A DNA stretch of 64,000 nt from Psychromarinibacter sediminicola (GTDB lineage: Bacteria; Pseudomonadota; Alphaproteobacteria; Rhodobacterales; Rhodobacteraceae): assembly GCF_029168335.1 (NCBI RefSeq), contig NZ_JARGYC010000011.1, positions 1-64,000 on the forward strand. The letters are read 5' to 3'. The notes beneath the pieces were generated by a model. The model had not been told where the DNA came from, searched no databases, and saw nothing but the letters and a program-made list of their open reading frames with translations. This document shows, one piece after another, positions 32,050 through 41,224 of the stretch. The translations under genes and the position numbers were made by a program. How positions within the stretch are numbered: the stretch's first letter is position 1; every line of letters begins with the position of its first letter.

Positions 32050-32961
32050 TCAGGCGTTGAACGGCGCCAGCACGTCGACGATCAGCTGCCGCATCTGTTC
32101 CTGCAGCGCCGAGCGGCGGTCGGCGCGGTATACGAGATACAGGTGCGAGCGGAACTGCGGCGGCAGGTCCAGGTCGATGAAGCGCACGTTCGACATGCCC
32201 AGGATCCGGGCCGAGCCCGGCACCAGCGCCACGCCGAGCCCCTCGTTGACCAGCGACAGCACCGTGTGCGTCTGGCTGACCTCCTGCACGATCCGCGGCG
32301 CCACGCCGCTGGCGGCGAAGAGCGCCTGGTGCGTCTCGCGCAGGAATCCGCCGCGGTCGATGGAATAGCCGACGAAGGCCGCGTGGTTCAGGTCGGACAG
32401 CGTGACCTCGGGCGCCGTGGCCAGCGCATGGTCCGCCGGCACCGCCAGGACGAACGCTTCGCTCACCACCCGCTCGCGGGCGATCTCGGACCGCGGCGCC
32501 TCCATCCGCGTCAGCCCCAGGTCCAGCCGTCCGGAGCGCTGCGCCTCGACGATCTCGTAGCTCATCATCTCGGTGGGGTTCACGGTGACGTCGGGGATCC
32601 GCCGCGCCGCCTCGGACAGGATGCGCGGGATGAATTCCAGCGCCGCCGAGGGCACGAAGCCGATCGCCACGCTGCCGGACTGGCCGCGCTGCGCCTGCCG
32701 CGCCAGCAGCACCGCGTGCTCGGTGCGCTGCAAAAGCTGGGTCGCCGAGGCGTAGAAGCTCTCGCCCGCGGGCGTCAGCCGCACCTGCCGGTTCGACCGC
32801 TCCAGAAGCAGCAGGCCGATGCCGTGCTCCAGCAGCTTGATCTGCCGCGACAGCGGCGGCTGGGTCATGTTCAGCCGCTCCGCCGCGCGGCGGAAGTTCA
32901 GCTCTTCCGCGACCGCCACGAAACAGCGGAGTTGAAAGAACTCGAATGTGCCAGTGGCCAT
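32050..32961 (-). CDS. LysR-family transcriptional regulator
   Basis: 303 residues. The N-terminal helix-turn-helix is FVAVAEELNFRRAAERLNMTQPPLSRQIK, recognisable from NFRRAAERLNMTQPPLSRQI. A substrate-binding domain follows (VAIGFVPSAALEFIPRIL). It is divergent from the dpp-like importer operon, so it most likely controls that operon and itself through the palindrome at 33008-33026. Its effector may be the imported hydroxy acid. The start at 32961 follows AGGAGG. Confidence 0.9.
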   Translation of the reverse strand: MATGTFEFFQLRCFVAVAEELNFRRAAERLNMTQPPLSRQIKLLEHGIGLLLLERSNRQVRLTPAGESFYASATQLLQRTEHAVLLARQAQRGQSGSVAIGFVPSAALEFIPRILSEAARRIPDVTVNPTEMMSYEIVEAQRSGRLDLGLTRMEAPRSEIARERVVSEAFVLAVPADHALATAPEVTLSDLNHAAFVGYSIDRGGFLRETHQALFAASGVAPRIVQEVSQTHTVLSLVNEGLGVALVPGSARILGMSNVRFIDLDLPPQFRSHLYLVYRADRRSALQEQMRQLIVDVLAPFNA

Positions 32962-33007
32962 CGGGGGGCCTCCTGCCTTGCGGGACGGCCGCAGAGTGAT
33001 CCAGGAA

Positions 33008-33026
33008 TTGGATCAAATCAATCCAA
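33008..33026. promoter_or_regulatory. Palindrome in the lysR/importer divergent promoter
   Basis: TTGGAT-CAAATCA-ATCCAA: perfectly inverted 6-bp arms around seven bases, in AT-rich DNA 47 bp from the lysR start and about 125 bp before the binding-protein gene. The size and symmetry suit a LysR dimer site. Confidence 0.5.
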
Positions 33027-33150
33027 GTTTGGAATGTTCTTTTTAACGAGTGCCCGTAGACTCGCCCGAGTGTCCGCATTGCGTCGGACCGGTTGCGAGG
33101 CGCGGGAGGAGTCGTGCCTAGCAATCCTGACACCTTAGGGAGGTAACTCA

Positions 33151-34656
33151 ATGATCAGGAAACTCAGCAGCGCCGCAGCGGTGCTTCTGACCTCGTCCGC
33201 GGCCTTCGCGGCGAGCCACGCCGACACGTCCGTGACGGTCGTGTTGTCGGAAGAGCTGGACATCGTCGACCCCTGCGAGGCGTCGCGGTCCAACGTCGGG
33301 CGTGTCGTTCTGCAGAACATCTCCGAGACCATGACCGAGCTGGTGCCCGGCGAGGGGCTGCAGACGCGCCTCGCCACCGGCTGGGAGGATCTCGGCGACG
33401 GGACCTGGCAGTTCACCCTGCGCGAAGGCGTCAACTTCCATGACGGCAGCGCGTTCGACGCCGCCGACGTGGCGCATTCGCTGGCGCGGATCAAGTCCGA
33501 GGACATCACCTGCGAGATCGGCGCCAAGTTCTTCGGCGGCACCGAGCTGACCACCGAGGTGGTCGACGATCACACCATCAACATCACGGCGGACCCGGTA
33601 CAGCCGATCCTGCCGCTGCTGATGTCGACCGTGACCGTCGTGCCGTCCGATACGCCGATGGATTCCCACGTGGAAACGCCCATCGGCACCGGCCCGTACA
33701 TGTTCGACGAGTACAACCGCGGCCAGAACATCAAGCTGTCGCAGAACGAGAACTACTGGGGCGAGAGCCCGGCGGTCACCGACGCGACCTACGTCTTCCG
33801 CTCCGACTCGGCGGTGCGTGCGGCGATGGTCGCGCAGGGCGAGGCCGATATCGCGCCGAACATCGCGCTGCAGGACGCCTCGAACCCGGAGATGGACTTC
33901 TCCTATCCGAACTCGGAAAGCGTCTACATGCGGCTCGACACCACGATGGAACCGCTTGACGACAAGCGGGTGCGCGAGGCGCTGAACTACGCGGTGGACC
34001 GCGAGGCGTTCATCGGCACCATCCTGGCCGACGGCACGCTGCTGGCGACCTCCATCGTGCCGCCGTCGACCCTGGGCTACAACGAGGAGCTGGAGCCCTA
34101 TCCCTACGATCCGGAGCGCGCCAAGGAGCTGCTGGCCGAGGCCGAGGCCGACGGCGTCCCGGTGGACCTGGAGATCACCTTCATCGGTCGCCTCAACAAC
34201 TGGGGCAATGTGACCGAGACGCTGGAAGCGCTGACCGCCATGTGGGAGGAAGTCGGCTTCAACATCGACCTGCAGATGGTCGAGGTGGCCGAGTGGCTCG
34301 AGTACTACTCGCAGCCGTTCCCGGAGGATCGCGGCCCGACCATCGTCGCGGCGATGCATGACAACGCCAACGGCGACCCGGTCTTCTCGATGTACTTCAA
34401 GTACGACTCCGAGGGCCTGCAGTCGGGCGTGCGCGACCCGGCGCTGGACGCGATGATCGCCGATGCGACGACCGCCACCGGCGACGAGCGCGAGCGGCTG
34501 TGGAAGGACATCATGCACTACATCCACACCGAGCAGGTGTATGACGTGCTGCTGTTCCACATGGTCGGCTTCAGCCGGGTGAACCCGCGGCTGGACTTCA
34601 CGCCGACGATCCGCACCAACAGCGAACTGCAGCTGTCGCAGATCACGTTCAACTGA
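33151..34656 (+). CDS. ABC transporter substrate-binding protein, family 5 (Dpp/Opp-like)
   Basis: 501 residues with a signal peptide (cleavage after SSAAFA at about residue 20). Cluster 5 binding-protein landmarks: YEFT-like LREGVNFHDGSAFDAADV at about 90-107, TGPYMFDEYNRGQ, and KRVREALNYAVDREAFI. It is periplasmic and captures a peptide, oligosaccharide or other small solute for the following permeases. The nearby dehydrogenases point to a non-peptide ligand. The start follows GGGAGG. Confidence 0.9.
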   Translation: MIRKLSSAAAVLLTSSAAFAASHADTSVTVVLSEELDIVDPCEASRSNVGRVVLQNISETMTELVPGEGLQTRLATGWEDLGDGTWQFTLREGVNFHDGSAFDAADVAHSLARIKSEDITCEIGAKFFGGTELTTEVVDDHTINITADPVQPILPLLMSTVTVVPSDTPMDSHVETPIGTGPYMFDEYNRGQNIKLSQNENYWGESPAVTDATYVFRSDSAVRAAMVAQGEADIAPNIALQDASNPEMDFSYPNSESVYMRLDTTMEPLDDKRVREALNYAVDREAFIGTILADGTLLATSIVPPSTLGYNEELEPYPYDPERAKELLAEAEADGVPVDLEITFIGRLNNWGNVTETLEALTAMWEEVGFNIDLQMVEVAEWLEYYSQPFPEDRGPTIVAAMHDNANGDPVFSMYFKYDSEGLQSGVRDPALDAMIADATTATGDERERLWKDIMHYIHTEQVYDVLLFHMVGFSRVNPRLDFTPTIRTNSELQLSQITFN

Positions 34657-34662
34657 TCGAAA

Positions 34663-34695
34663 CCGGCCGGGGGCGGCGATGCCGCCCCCGGCCGG
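34663..34695 (+). terminator. Perfect 15-bp hairpin between binding-protein and permease genes
   Basis: CCGGCCGGGGGCGGC and its exact complement are separated by GAT. It starts seven bases after the binding-protein stop and has no U-tract. Such hairpins often stabilise the upstream mRNA or attenuate transcription, so that binding protein outnumbers permease. Confidence 0.7.
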
Positions 34696-34744
34696 CCCGC
34701 CGGCCGCCCGCGCGCGGCCGCCTCTACGACAGCAGGGCAGCGCC

Positions 34745-35659
34745 ATGAAAAGCTTCCTCGGAAAACGGGCCATCGCCAGCGCCATCTCGCTCGTCGGGCT
34801 CGTGATCCTTGTTTTCTTCCTTAGCCGGCTGACCGGCGACCCGACCGACCTGTACCTGCCGGTCGACGCCAGCCAGGAGGCGCGCGACAACTTCCGCCGC
34901 ATCCACGGGCTCGACCAGCCGCTGATGGTGCAGTTCTTCCAGTACGTGGGCGATCTGCTCCGCTTCGACTTCGGCGAATCCATCCGCCGCTCGGAACCCG
35001 CGATCGACGCCGTCCTGCGCGGCTTTACCTGGACGCTGCAGCTGGCCGCCATCACCATGGCGCTGGTGACCGCCATGGCGATCCTGATCGGCTCGCTGGC
35101 CGCGTTCCACGTCGGCGGCTTCTTCGACCGGCTGGCCACCTTCTTCTCGCTGGTGGGCGCCAGCGCGCCCGATTTCTGGATCGCCATCGTCGCGATCGTG
35201 ATCTTCTCGGTGAACCTGGGCTGGGTGCCCACCTCCGGCACCGGGGGCTGGGAATTCTGGATCCTGCCCGTCGCGGTGCTGTTCATCCGCCCCTTCGGGC
35301 TGATCCTGCAGGTGGTGCGCGGCTCGATGATCTCGACGCTGTCCTCGGCCTACGTCAAGACCGCGCGCGCCAAGGGCCTGCGCAACCGTCCGATCATCTT
35401 CGTGCACGCCCTGCGCAACGCGATGCTGCCGGTCATCACCGTGATCGGCGACCAGGCGGCGGCGCTTCTGAACGGGGCGGTGGTGGTGGAATCGATCTTC
35501 GGCTTCCCGGGCGTCGGCAAGCTGATGATCGACTCGATCCTGCAGCGCGACTTTTCCGTCATCCTCGCCGCGATCATGGTCACCGCCTTCGCGATCTTCC
35601 TCATGAACCTCCTGATCGACATCCTCTACGCGGTGCTCGATCCCCGAATCCGGTACTGA
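34745..35659 (+). CDS. ABC transporter permease (DppB-like)
   Basis: 304 residues with six transmembrane segments. The N-terminus AIASAISLVGLVILVFFLSR and the pattern RIHGLDQPLMVQFFQY match DppB/OppB. The EAA loop that docks to the ATPase is seen around YVKTARAKGLRN. It forms the channel with the next gene. The start is at 34745, after ACAGCAGGGCAGCGCC. Confidence 0.9.
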   Translation: MKSFLGKRAIASAISLVGLVILVFFLSRLTGDPTDLYLPVDASQEARDNFRRIHGLDQPLMVQFFQYVGDLLRFDFGESIRRSEPAIDAVLRGFTWTLQLAAITMALVTAMAILIGSLAAFHVGGFFDRLATFFSLVGASAPDFWIAIVAIVIFSVNLGWVPTSGTGGWEFWILPVAVLFIRPFGLILQVVRGSMISTLSSAYVKTARAKGLRNRPIIFVHALRNAMLPVITVIGDQAAALLNGAVVVESIFGFPGVGKLMIDSILQRDFSVILAAIMVTAFAIFLMNLLIDILYAVLDPRIRY

Positions 35660-35662
35660 GCC

Positions 35663-36598
35663 ATGGCCGTTAGCGAAACGCCCCCCGCCAGCGAGGCGCA
35701 GTCGATCCCCAAGCCGCCGCCGGCCTGGCTGTCGATCCTGCGGATGCTGTACCGCGACAAGTTCGCGCTCTGCGCCGCGATCTTCCTGATCGTCGTCGTG
35801 TTCTGCGCGGTCTTCGGCCCGATGCTGCTGGGCGAGGCCGCGACCGATCAGAATCTGCGCGGCCGCAATACGCCGCCCTTCGACTTCTCGCAGCACTGGA
35901 CGATGTGGCTCGGCGGCGACGCGCTGGGCCGGCCGCTGCTGGCGCGGATCATCGTGGCGGCGCAGAACACCATGATGATCGCCGCGGGCGCGGTGCTCGC
36001 CTCGCTGATCATCGGCACCACGCTGGGCCTCGTCGCGGGCTATACCGGCAAGGCGGCGAGCCAGGTGATTATGCGGCTGGCCGACGTGATCATGTCCTTC
36101 CCGTCGCTCCTGCTGGCCGTGATCGTCCTTTACATGCTGGAGCCCGCGGTGGGGAACCTGATCATCGTGCTGGCGATCACCCGGATCCCGATCTACCTCA
36201 GGACCAGCCGCGCCGAGGTGCTGGAGGTGCGCGAGCGCATGTTCGTACAGGCGGCGCAGGTGATGGGGGCCTCGACCTTCCGCATCGTGTTCCGCCACAT
36301 CCTGCCCGTGGTCGCGCCGACGCTGATCACCATCGCGACGCTGGACTTCGCCTTCGTGATGCTGGCGGAAAGCTCGCTGTCCTTCCTGGGCATCGGCATC
36401 CAGCCGCCCGAGATCACCTGGGGTCTGATGGTGTCGCAGGGCCGCTCCTACCTGACCTCGGCCTGGTGGCTGTCGTTCTGGCCGGGCCTGGCGATCATCC
36501 TGACCACGCTGTCGCTGAACCTTCTGTCCAACTGGATGCGTACCGCGCTCGACCCGGTACAGCGCTGGCGGCTTGAGATTTCGAGGAAGAAGAAATGA
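35663..36598 (+). CDS. ABC transporter permease (DppC-like)
   Basis: 311 residues. A cytoplasmic tail of about 40 residues precedes the first membrane segment, as usual in DppC. LGGDALGRPLLARI is the standard GTDxxGRD-like motif. The EAA loop is seen near FVQAAQVMGASTFRIVFRHI, quoted here as QAAQVMGASTFRIVFRHILP. It begins 3 bp after the first permease and overlaps the ATPase gene by ATGA. Confidence 0.9.
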   Translation: MAVSETPPASEAQSIPKPPPAWLSILRMLYRDKFALCAAIFLIVVVFCAVFGPMLLGEAATDQNLRGRNTPPFDFSQHWTMWLGGDALGRPLLARIIVAAQNTMMIAAGAVLASLIIGTTLGLVAGYTGKAASQVIMRLADVIMSFPSLLLAVIVLYMLEPAVGNLIIVLAITRIPIYLRTSRAEVLEVRERMFVQAAQVMGASTFRIVFRHILPVVAPTLITIATLDFAFVMLAESSLSFLGIGIQPPEITWGLMVSQGRSYLTSAWWLSFWPGLAIILTTLSLNLLSNWMRTALDPVQRWRLEISRKKK

Positions 36599-38217
36599 GC
36601 CATCTGCTGGAAGTCCGGAACCTGACGGTCGATTTCCACACGGCGCAGGGGACCGTCCACGCCGTGCGCGACGTGTCGTGGCATCTGGACCGCGGCGAGT
36701 GCCTGGCGATCCTGGGCGAGTCCGGCTCGGGCAAGTCGGTCTCGGCCTCGGCGGTGATGAACCTGATCGACTGCCCGCCGGGCGAGATCGTGTCGGGCGA
36801 GATCCTGTTCGAGGGCGAGGACCTCTTGAAGATGCCGTCCGAAAGGCGGCGCGACCTGAACGGCCGCCGCGTGGCGATGATCTTCCAGGATCCGCTGAGC
36901 CATCTGAACCCGGTCTACACCGTCGGCTTCCAGATCTCCGAGATGATGACCACGCACGGCGAGCCCAAGGACAAGGCCCGCGCCCGGACGCTGGAGCTGA
37001 TGAAGCGGGTCGGCATACCGGACCACGAGAACAAGTTCGACCAGTACCCGCACCAGTTTTCCGGCGGCCAGCGGCAGCGCCTGATGATCGCGATGGCGCT
37101 GGCGATGAAGCCGGACATCCTGGTCGCGGACGAACCGACCACGGCGCTGGACGTGACGGTGCAGGCGCAGATCCTGCGGCTGCTGGAGGAATTGCAGGCG
37201 GAATACGGCATGGGCCTGCTGCTCATCACCCACGACCTGGGCGTGGTGGCCGAGGTCGCCGACCGCGTGGTCGTGATGAACGCCGGCGAGATCGTCGAGA
37301 GCGGCACCGCGCAACAGGTCTACAAGGCGCCCGTCCATCCCTACACCAAGAAGCTGATCGCCGCCGTCCCCGGCGAAGGCGAGATGGCCGAGCCGGTGGG
37401 CCAGGACGAGCCGGTGCTGAAGATCGACAATCTGCGCAAGGTCTATGGCGGCTTCACCGCGCTGGACGATGCGACGCTGACGGTGCTGCCCTGCGAGACC
37501 GTGGCGATCGTGGGCGAGAGCGGCTCGGGCAAGTCGACGCTGGCCAAGACGGTCCTGCGCCTGGAGGACGCCACCAGCGGGGCGGCGTATTACGACGGGC
37601 GCGATCTGGTCTCCCTGCCCGCGAAAGAGCTGTTCGAGCTGCGCCGGCACATCCAGATGGTGTTCCAGGATCCGACGCAGTCGCTGAACCCGCGCATGTC
37701 GGTCTACGACATCGTATCCGAAGCCTTCGCGATCCACCCGGACATCCTGCCGAAGGCGAAATGGAAGGCGCGGGTGCAGGAGCTTCTGGAACAGGTCGGG
37801 CTGGAGGCGGCGCATATGAGCCGCTACCCGCACCAGTTCTCGGGCGGCCAGCGGCAGCGCATCGCGATCGCCCGCGCGCTGGCCCTGGAGCCGCAGCTGA
37901 TCATCTGCGACGAGGCGGTGTCGGCGCTCGACGTGTCGATCCAGGCGCAGGTGATCCAGCTTCTGAAGCGCTTGCAGAAGGAGCTGGGGCTCAGCTACCT
38001 GTTCATCGCGCACGACCTGCCGCTGGTCCGCGACTTCGCGCATCGCGTCGTCGTCATGCAGGGCGGCAAGATCGTGGAACAAGGACCGGTGCGGGAGATC
38101 TTCGAGTCCCCGCGCGAGAAATACACAAAGGACCTGCTCACCGCCTCGCCGCATCCCGATCCCGAGGTGCAGGCAGAGCGGCGCAAGGCCCGGATGGAAC
38201 TGGAGAAGACTGCATGA
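36595..38217 (+). CDS. Fused ABC transporter ATPase (DppD-DppF type)
   Basis: 540 residues with two complete nucleotide-binding domains in one chain. Walker A is GESGSGKS at 41-48 and again at 307-314. The signature SGGQRQR occurs twice. Walker B is VADEPTTALD in the first half and ICDEAVSALD in the second. It energises import through the two permeases. The stop overlaps the next start by ATGA, tying the transporter to the dehydrogenases that follow. Confidence 0.93.
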   Translation: MSHLLEVRNLTVDFHTAQGTVHAVRDVSWHLDRGECLAILGESGSGKSVSASAVMNLIDCPPGEIVSGEILFEGEDLLKMPSERRRDLNGRRVAMIFQDPLSHLNPVYTVGFQISEMMTTHGEPKDKARARTLELMKRVGIPDHENKFDQYPHQFSGGQRQRLMIAMALAMKPDILVADEPTTALDVTVQAQILRLLEELQAEYGMGLLLITHDLGVVAEVADRVVVMNAGEIVESGTAQQVYKAPVHPYTKKLIAAVPGEGEMAEPVGQDEPVLKIDNLRKVYGGFTALDDATLTVLPCETVAIVGESGSGKSTLAKTVLRLEDATSGAAYYDGRDLVSLPAKELFELRRHIQMVFQDPTQSLNPRMSVYDIVSEAFAIHPDILPKAKWKARVQELLEQVGLEAAHMSRYPHQFSGGQRQRIAIARALALEPQLIICDEAVSALDVSIQAQVIQLLKRLQKELGLSYLFIAHDLPLVRDFAHRVVVMQGGKIVEQGPVREIFESPREKYTKDLLTASPHPDPEVQAERRKARMELEKTA

Positions 38218-39176
38218 CGAAGCGCGACGTGCTGGTGATGGTCCCCCCGCTGCCGCCCCAGATGGCGCAGCTGGAAGAGACCTATGCCGTCCACCGCTAC
38301 GACCTGGCCGAGGACAAGGCGGCCTTCCTCGCCGAACACGGCCCGCACTGCGAGGCGGTGGCGACGAATGGCCACGAGGCGCTGACCCGCGAGCAGCTGG
38401 AGCATCTGCCGAACGTGAAGATCGTGGCCTGCTCCTCGGCGGGCTACGAATACATCGACGTGGACGCGCTGACCGAGAAGGGCATTCCCTTCACCAACAC
38501 CTCCGACGCGCTCAGCGACGACGTGGCCGACTGCGCCGTGATGCTGACGCTGGCGACGCGCCGGCATCTGGTGCAGGGGCACGCCTATGTGCAGACGGGC
38601 GAGTGGGGCCGCCAGGGCATGTATCCGCTGACCTCGGCCATCAAGGGCAAGAAGGCCGGGATCGCGGGCTTCGGCACCATCGGCAAGGCCATCGCCCGCC
38701 GGTTCGAGCCGATGGGGCTGGAGATCGGATATCTCGCGCGGTCGAAAAAGGACGTGCCCTATCGCTTCTTCGACGACGTCGTGGCGCTGGCCGACTGGGC
38801 GGACATCCTCGTCGCCATCGTTCCCGGCGGCCCCGAGACGGAGGGCATGATCGACGCCCGCGTCTGCGAGGCGCTGGGGCCGGAGGGCACGTTCATCAAC
38901 GTCGCGCGCGGTTCGGTCGTGAACGAGCAGGATCTGATCGCGGCGCTGTCCTCGGGCAAGCTGGGCAGCGCCGGCCTGGACGTCTACCTGAACGAGCCGA
39001 ACCCCGACCCGGCGCTGACCTCGCTGCCGAACGTCACGCTCTACCCGCACCACGCCTCGGGCACGGTTGAGACACGCGACGCCATGGCGCAGCTGGTGGT
39101 CGACAACATCGCCGCCTGCTTCGCGGGCAAGCCCCTGTTGACCCCGGTGAACGACGTGGCGCCGGCCCGCGCCTGA
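38214..39176 (+). CDS. D-isomer-specific 2-hydroxyacid dehydrogenase 1
   Basis: 320 residues. NAD(P) binding is by AGFGTIGKAIARRF near residue 148. The catalytic triad is visible: Arg in NVARGSVVNEQD, Glu in VYLNEPNP and His in YPHHASGT. It resembles glyoxylate/hydroxypyruvate reductases. Translationally coupled to the importer, it probably oxidises or reduces the imported acid or a product of it. Confidence 0.87.
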   Translation: MTKRDVLVMVPPLPPQMAQLEETYAVHRYDLAEDKAAFLAEHGPHCEAVATNGHEALTREQLEHLPNVKIVACSSAGYEYIDVDALTEKGIPFTNTSDALSDDVADCAVMLTLATRRHLVQGHAYVQTGEWGRQGMYPLTSAIKGKKAGIAGFGTIGKAIARRFEPMGLEIGYLARSKKDVPYRFFDDVVALADWADILVAIVPGGPETEGMIDARVCEALGPEGTFINVARGSVVNEQDLIAALSSGKLGSAGLDVYLNEPNPDPALTSLPNVTLYPHHASGTVETRDAMAQLVVDNIAACFAGKPLLTPVNDVAPARA

Positions 39177-39178
39177 CC

Positions 39179-40135
39179 ATGGCGACGATCCTCACGACCT
39201 CGCCCGCATTCGCCAAGGTCGGGGATCTGCCCGACCGGATCGCCGCCGCCGGCTTCGACCTCGTCCGCGTGCCGGAGGACGGCCCGGACTTCCGCAAGGC
39301 GCTGGCCGGGGCCGCCTATCTCGTGGCCGGCCTGCCGGCGGTGGATGCCGGGGTGATGGATGCCGGACCCAAGCTGAAAGGCATCCTGAAGCACGGCGTC
39401 GGTGTCGACAGCATCGACGTTGCGGCGGCCACCGCGCGGGGCCTGCCGGTCTGCTCGACCCCCGGCGCCAATGCACAGGCGGTGGCCGAGATGGCGCTGG
39501 GCGCGATCTTCGCCCTGGCGCGGAACATGGTGGCGGGGCACCTGACCGTCGCCTCCGGCGGCTGGGACCGGCGCCGGGGGTGGGAGGTGGCCGGCCGCAC
39601 GCTGGGCATTCTCGGCTTCGGCCAGGTCGGCCGTCGGCTGGCGCGGATGGCGCGCGGCGTCGGCATGCAGGTGATCGCGCATGACCCGTACCCGGCCGTC
39701 GGCGTGGCCGAGGATCTGGGCGTGCGGCTCGGCACGATGGAAGAGGTGCTGGCCGCCGCCGACGTGCTGTCGCTGCACCTGGCCGGCGGGCCGGACACCG
39801 ATGGGCTGATCGGCGAGAGCGCGCTGGCCCAGATGAAGCCCGGCGCGGTTCTTCTGAACTATGCCCGCGGCTCGATCCTGGACCTCGATGCCGTGGCCGC
39901 GGCGCTGGACGACGGCCGCCTCTCCGGCGCCGCCATCGACGCGTTCGAGGCGGAACCGCCCGACACGGCTCACCCGATCTTCACCGCGCCCAACGTGCTG
40001 TTCTCGCCCCACTCGGGCGCGGATACCGAGGACTCGCTGATCCGCGTCGGCGAGATGGTGCTGGAGGATATCGAGACGCTGGCGGCGGGCGGCATGCCCG
40101 CGCGGGCGCTGAACGCAAAGGAGCTGACCGCATGA
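39179..40135 (+). CDS. D-isomer-specific 2-hydroxyacid dehydrogenase 2
   Basis: 318 residues. The fold is like phosphoglycerate dehydrogenase: HGVGVDSIDVAAATARG, LGILGFGQVGRRLARMA, Arg in LNYARGSILDLD, Glu in AFEAEPPDTAHPIF and His in FSPHSGADTEDS. It is not a close copy of the first dehydrogenase, so the two probably act on different acids or stereoisomers. It lies between that gene (2 bp gap) and the LDH2 gene (ATGA overlap). Confidence 0.86.
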   Translation: MATILTTSPAFAKVGDLPDRIAAAGFDLVRVPEDGPDFRKALAGAAYLVAGLPAVDAGVMDAGPKLKGILKHGVGVDSIDVAAATARGLPVCSTPGANAQAVAEMALGAIFALARNMVAGHLTVASGGWDRRRGWEVAGRTLGILGFGQVGRRLARMARGVGMQVIAHDPYPAVGVAEDLGVRLGTMEEVLAAADVLSLHLAGGPDTDGLIGESALAQMKPGAVLLNYARGSILDLDAVAAALDDGRLSGAAIDAFEAEPPDTAHPIFTAPNVLFSPHSGADTEDSLIRVGEMVLEDIETLAAGGMPARALNAKELTA

Positions 40136-41184
40136 CCGCCCCACGCTACGACATCGCGGCACTGGAGCGGTTCGCGCGGGATCTCTTCGCGGCGGCCGGG
40201 CTGGAGACCCGGCTGGCACAGGCCGTGGCCACCCATCTGGTGATGGCCGACGCGATGGGACACGACACCCACGGCCTGGGCCTGGCGCCCTGGTATCTCG
40301 ACCATATCGCCGACGGAACCGTCACGCGCGAGGGCGAGCCGGCGGTCGTCTCGGACCGCGCGGCGGCGGTGGCCTGGGACGGGCGGCGCCTGCCGGGAGC
40401 CTATCTGACCGAAAAGGCGGTGACGCTGGCCGTCGACCGCGCGCGGGAGGCCGGGACCTGCACCGTGGCGGTGGGCAATTCGCACCATATCGGCGCGCAC
40501 GCGGCCTATCTGGAACTGGCGACAGATGCCGGGATGATGGTGATGATCGCCTCGTCGGTGCCCTCGGCGGCGACGGTCGCGCCCTTCGGCGGCCGCGCGC
40601 CGGTCTATACGCCGAACCCGATCGCCTGGGGCATTCCAACCGGCGGCGTGCCGATCCTGATCGACATCTCGGCGTCGATCACCACGAACAACATGGCCAA
40701 GCGTCTGGTGAACGAGGGCCGGATGTACGACCACGACTGGCTGATGGATGCCGAGGGCAATCCGACCAACGACCCGAACGCCGTGTTCAACGGCGGCACG
40801 GTGCTGCCGACCGGCGGGCTGGATCACGGTCAGAAGGGCTATGGCCTGGCGCTCGTGGCCGAGTCGGTGACGCAGGGGCTCTCCGGCATGGGCCGGGCGG
40901 ACGCGCGGCCGGGGATGAACTGTTCGTTCACCGTGCAGGTGATGGACCCCGAGGCCTTCGGCGGGCGCGAGGCGTTCCTGCGCCAGACCGGGTGGCTCGC
41001 CGATGCCTGCCGGGCGGCCGAGCCGCGGCCTGGCGTCGAGCGGGTGCGCCTGCCGGGCGAGGCCGCGGTGCGGCGGCGGTCCGAGGCGCGGGCCAACGGC
41101 GTCGGGCTCTATCCGGGCATCCTGGAGGCGCTGGAGGAGAAGGCTGCGGCGCTGGGCGTGGCCCTGCCGAAGCCGGTCGGCTGA
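40132..41184 (+). CDS. LDH2-family malate/lactate/ureidoglycolate-type dehydrogenase
   Basis: 350 residues of the non-Rossmann LDH2/MDH2 family. It has MADAMGHDTHGLG, VGNSHHIGAHAAY, YTPNPIAWGIPTGG, NMAKRLVNEGR and GGLDHGQKGYGLAL. Members oxidise L-type 2-hydroxy acids such as malate, lactate, (R)-sulfolactate or 2,3-diketogulonate, using NAD(P). As the last gene of the importer operon it may complement the two D-specific enzymes. It is convergent with the dienelactone hydrolase. Confidence 0.87.
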   Translation: MTAPRYDIAALERFARDLFAAAGLETRLAQAVATHLVMADAMGHDTHGLGLAPWYLDHIADGTVTREGEPAVVSDRAAAVAWDGRRLPGAYLTEKAVTLAVDRAREAGTCTVAVGNSHHIGAHAAYLELATDAGMMVMIASSVPSAATVAPFGGRAPVYTPNPIAWGIPTGGVPILIDISASITTNNMAKRLVNEGRMYDHDWLMDAEGNPTNDPNAVFNGGTVLPTGGLDHGQKGYGLALVAESVTQGLSGMGRADARPGMNCSFTVQVMDPEAFGGREAFLRQTGWLADACRAAEPRPGVERVRLPGEAAVRRRSEARANGVGLYPGILEALEEKAAALGVALPKPVG

Positions 41185-41224
41185 CGGCCCGCACCGGGCC
41201 GAGCGTCAAGCCTCCTGCCGACGC

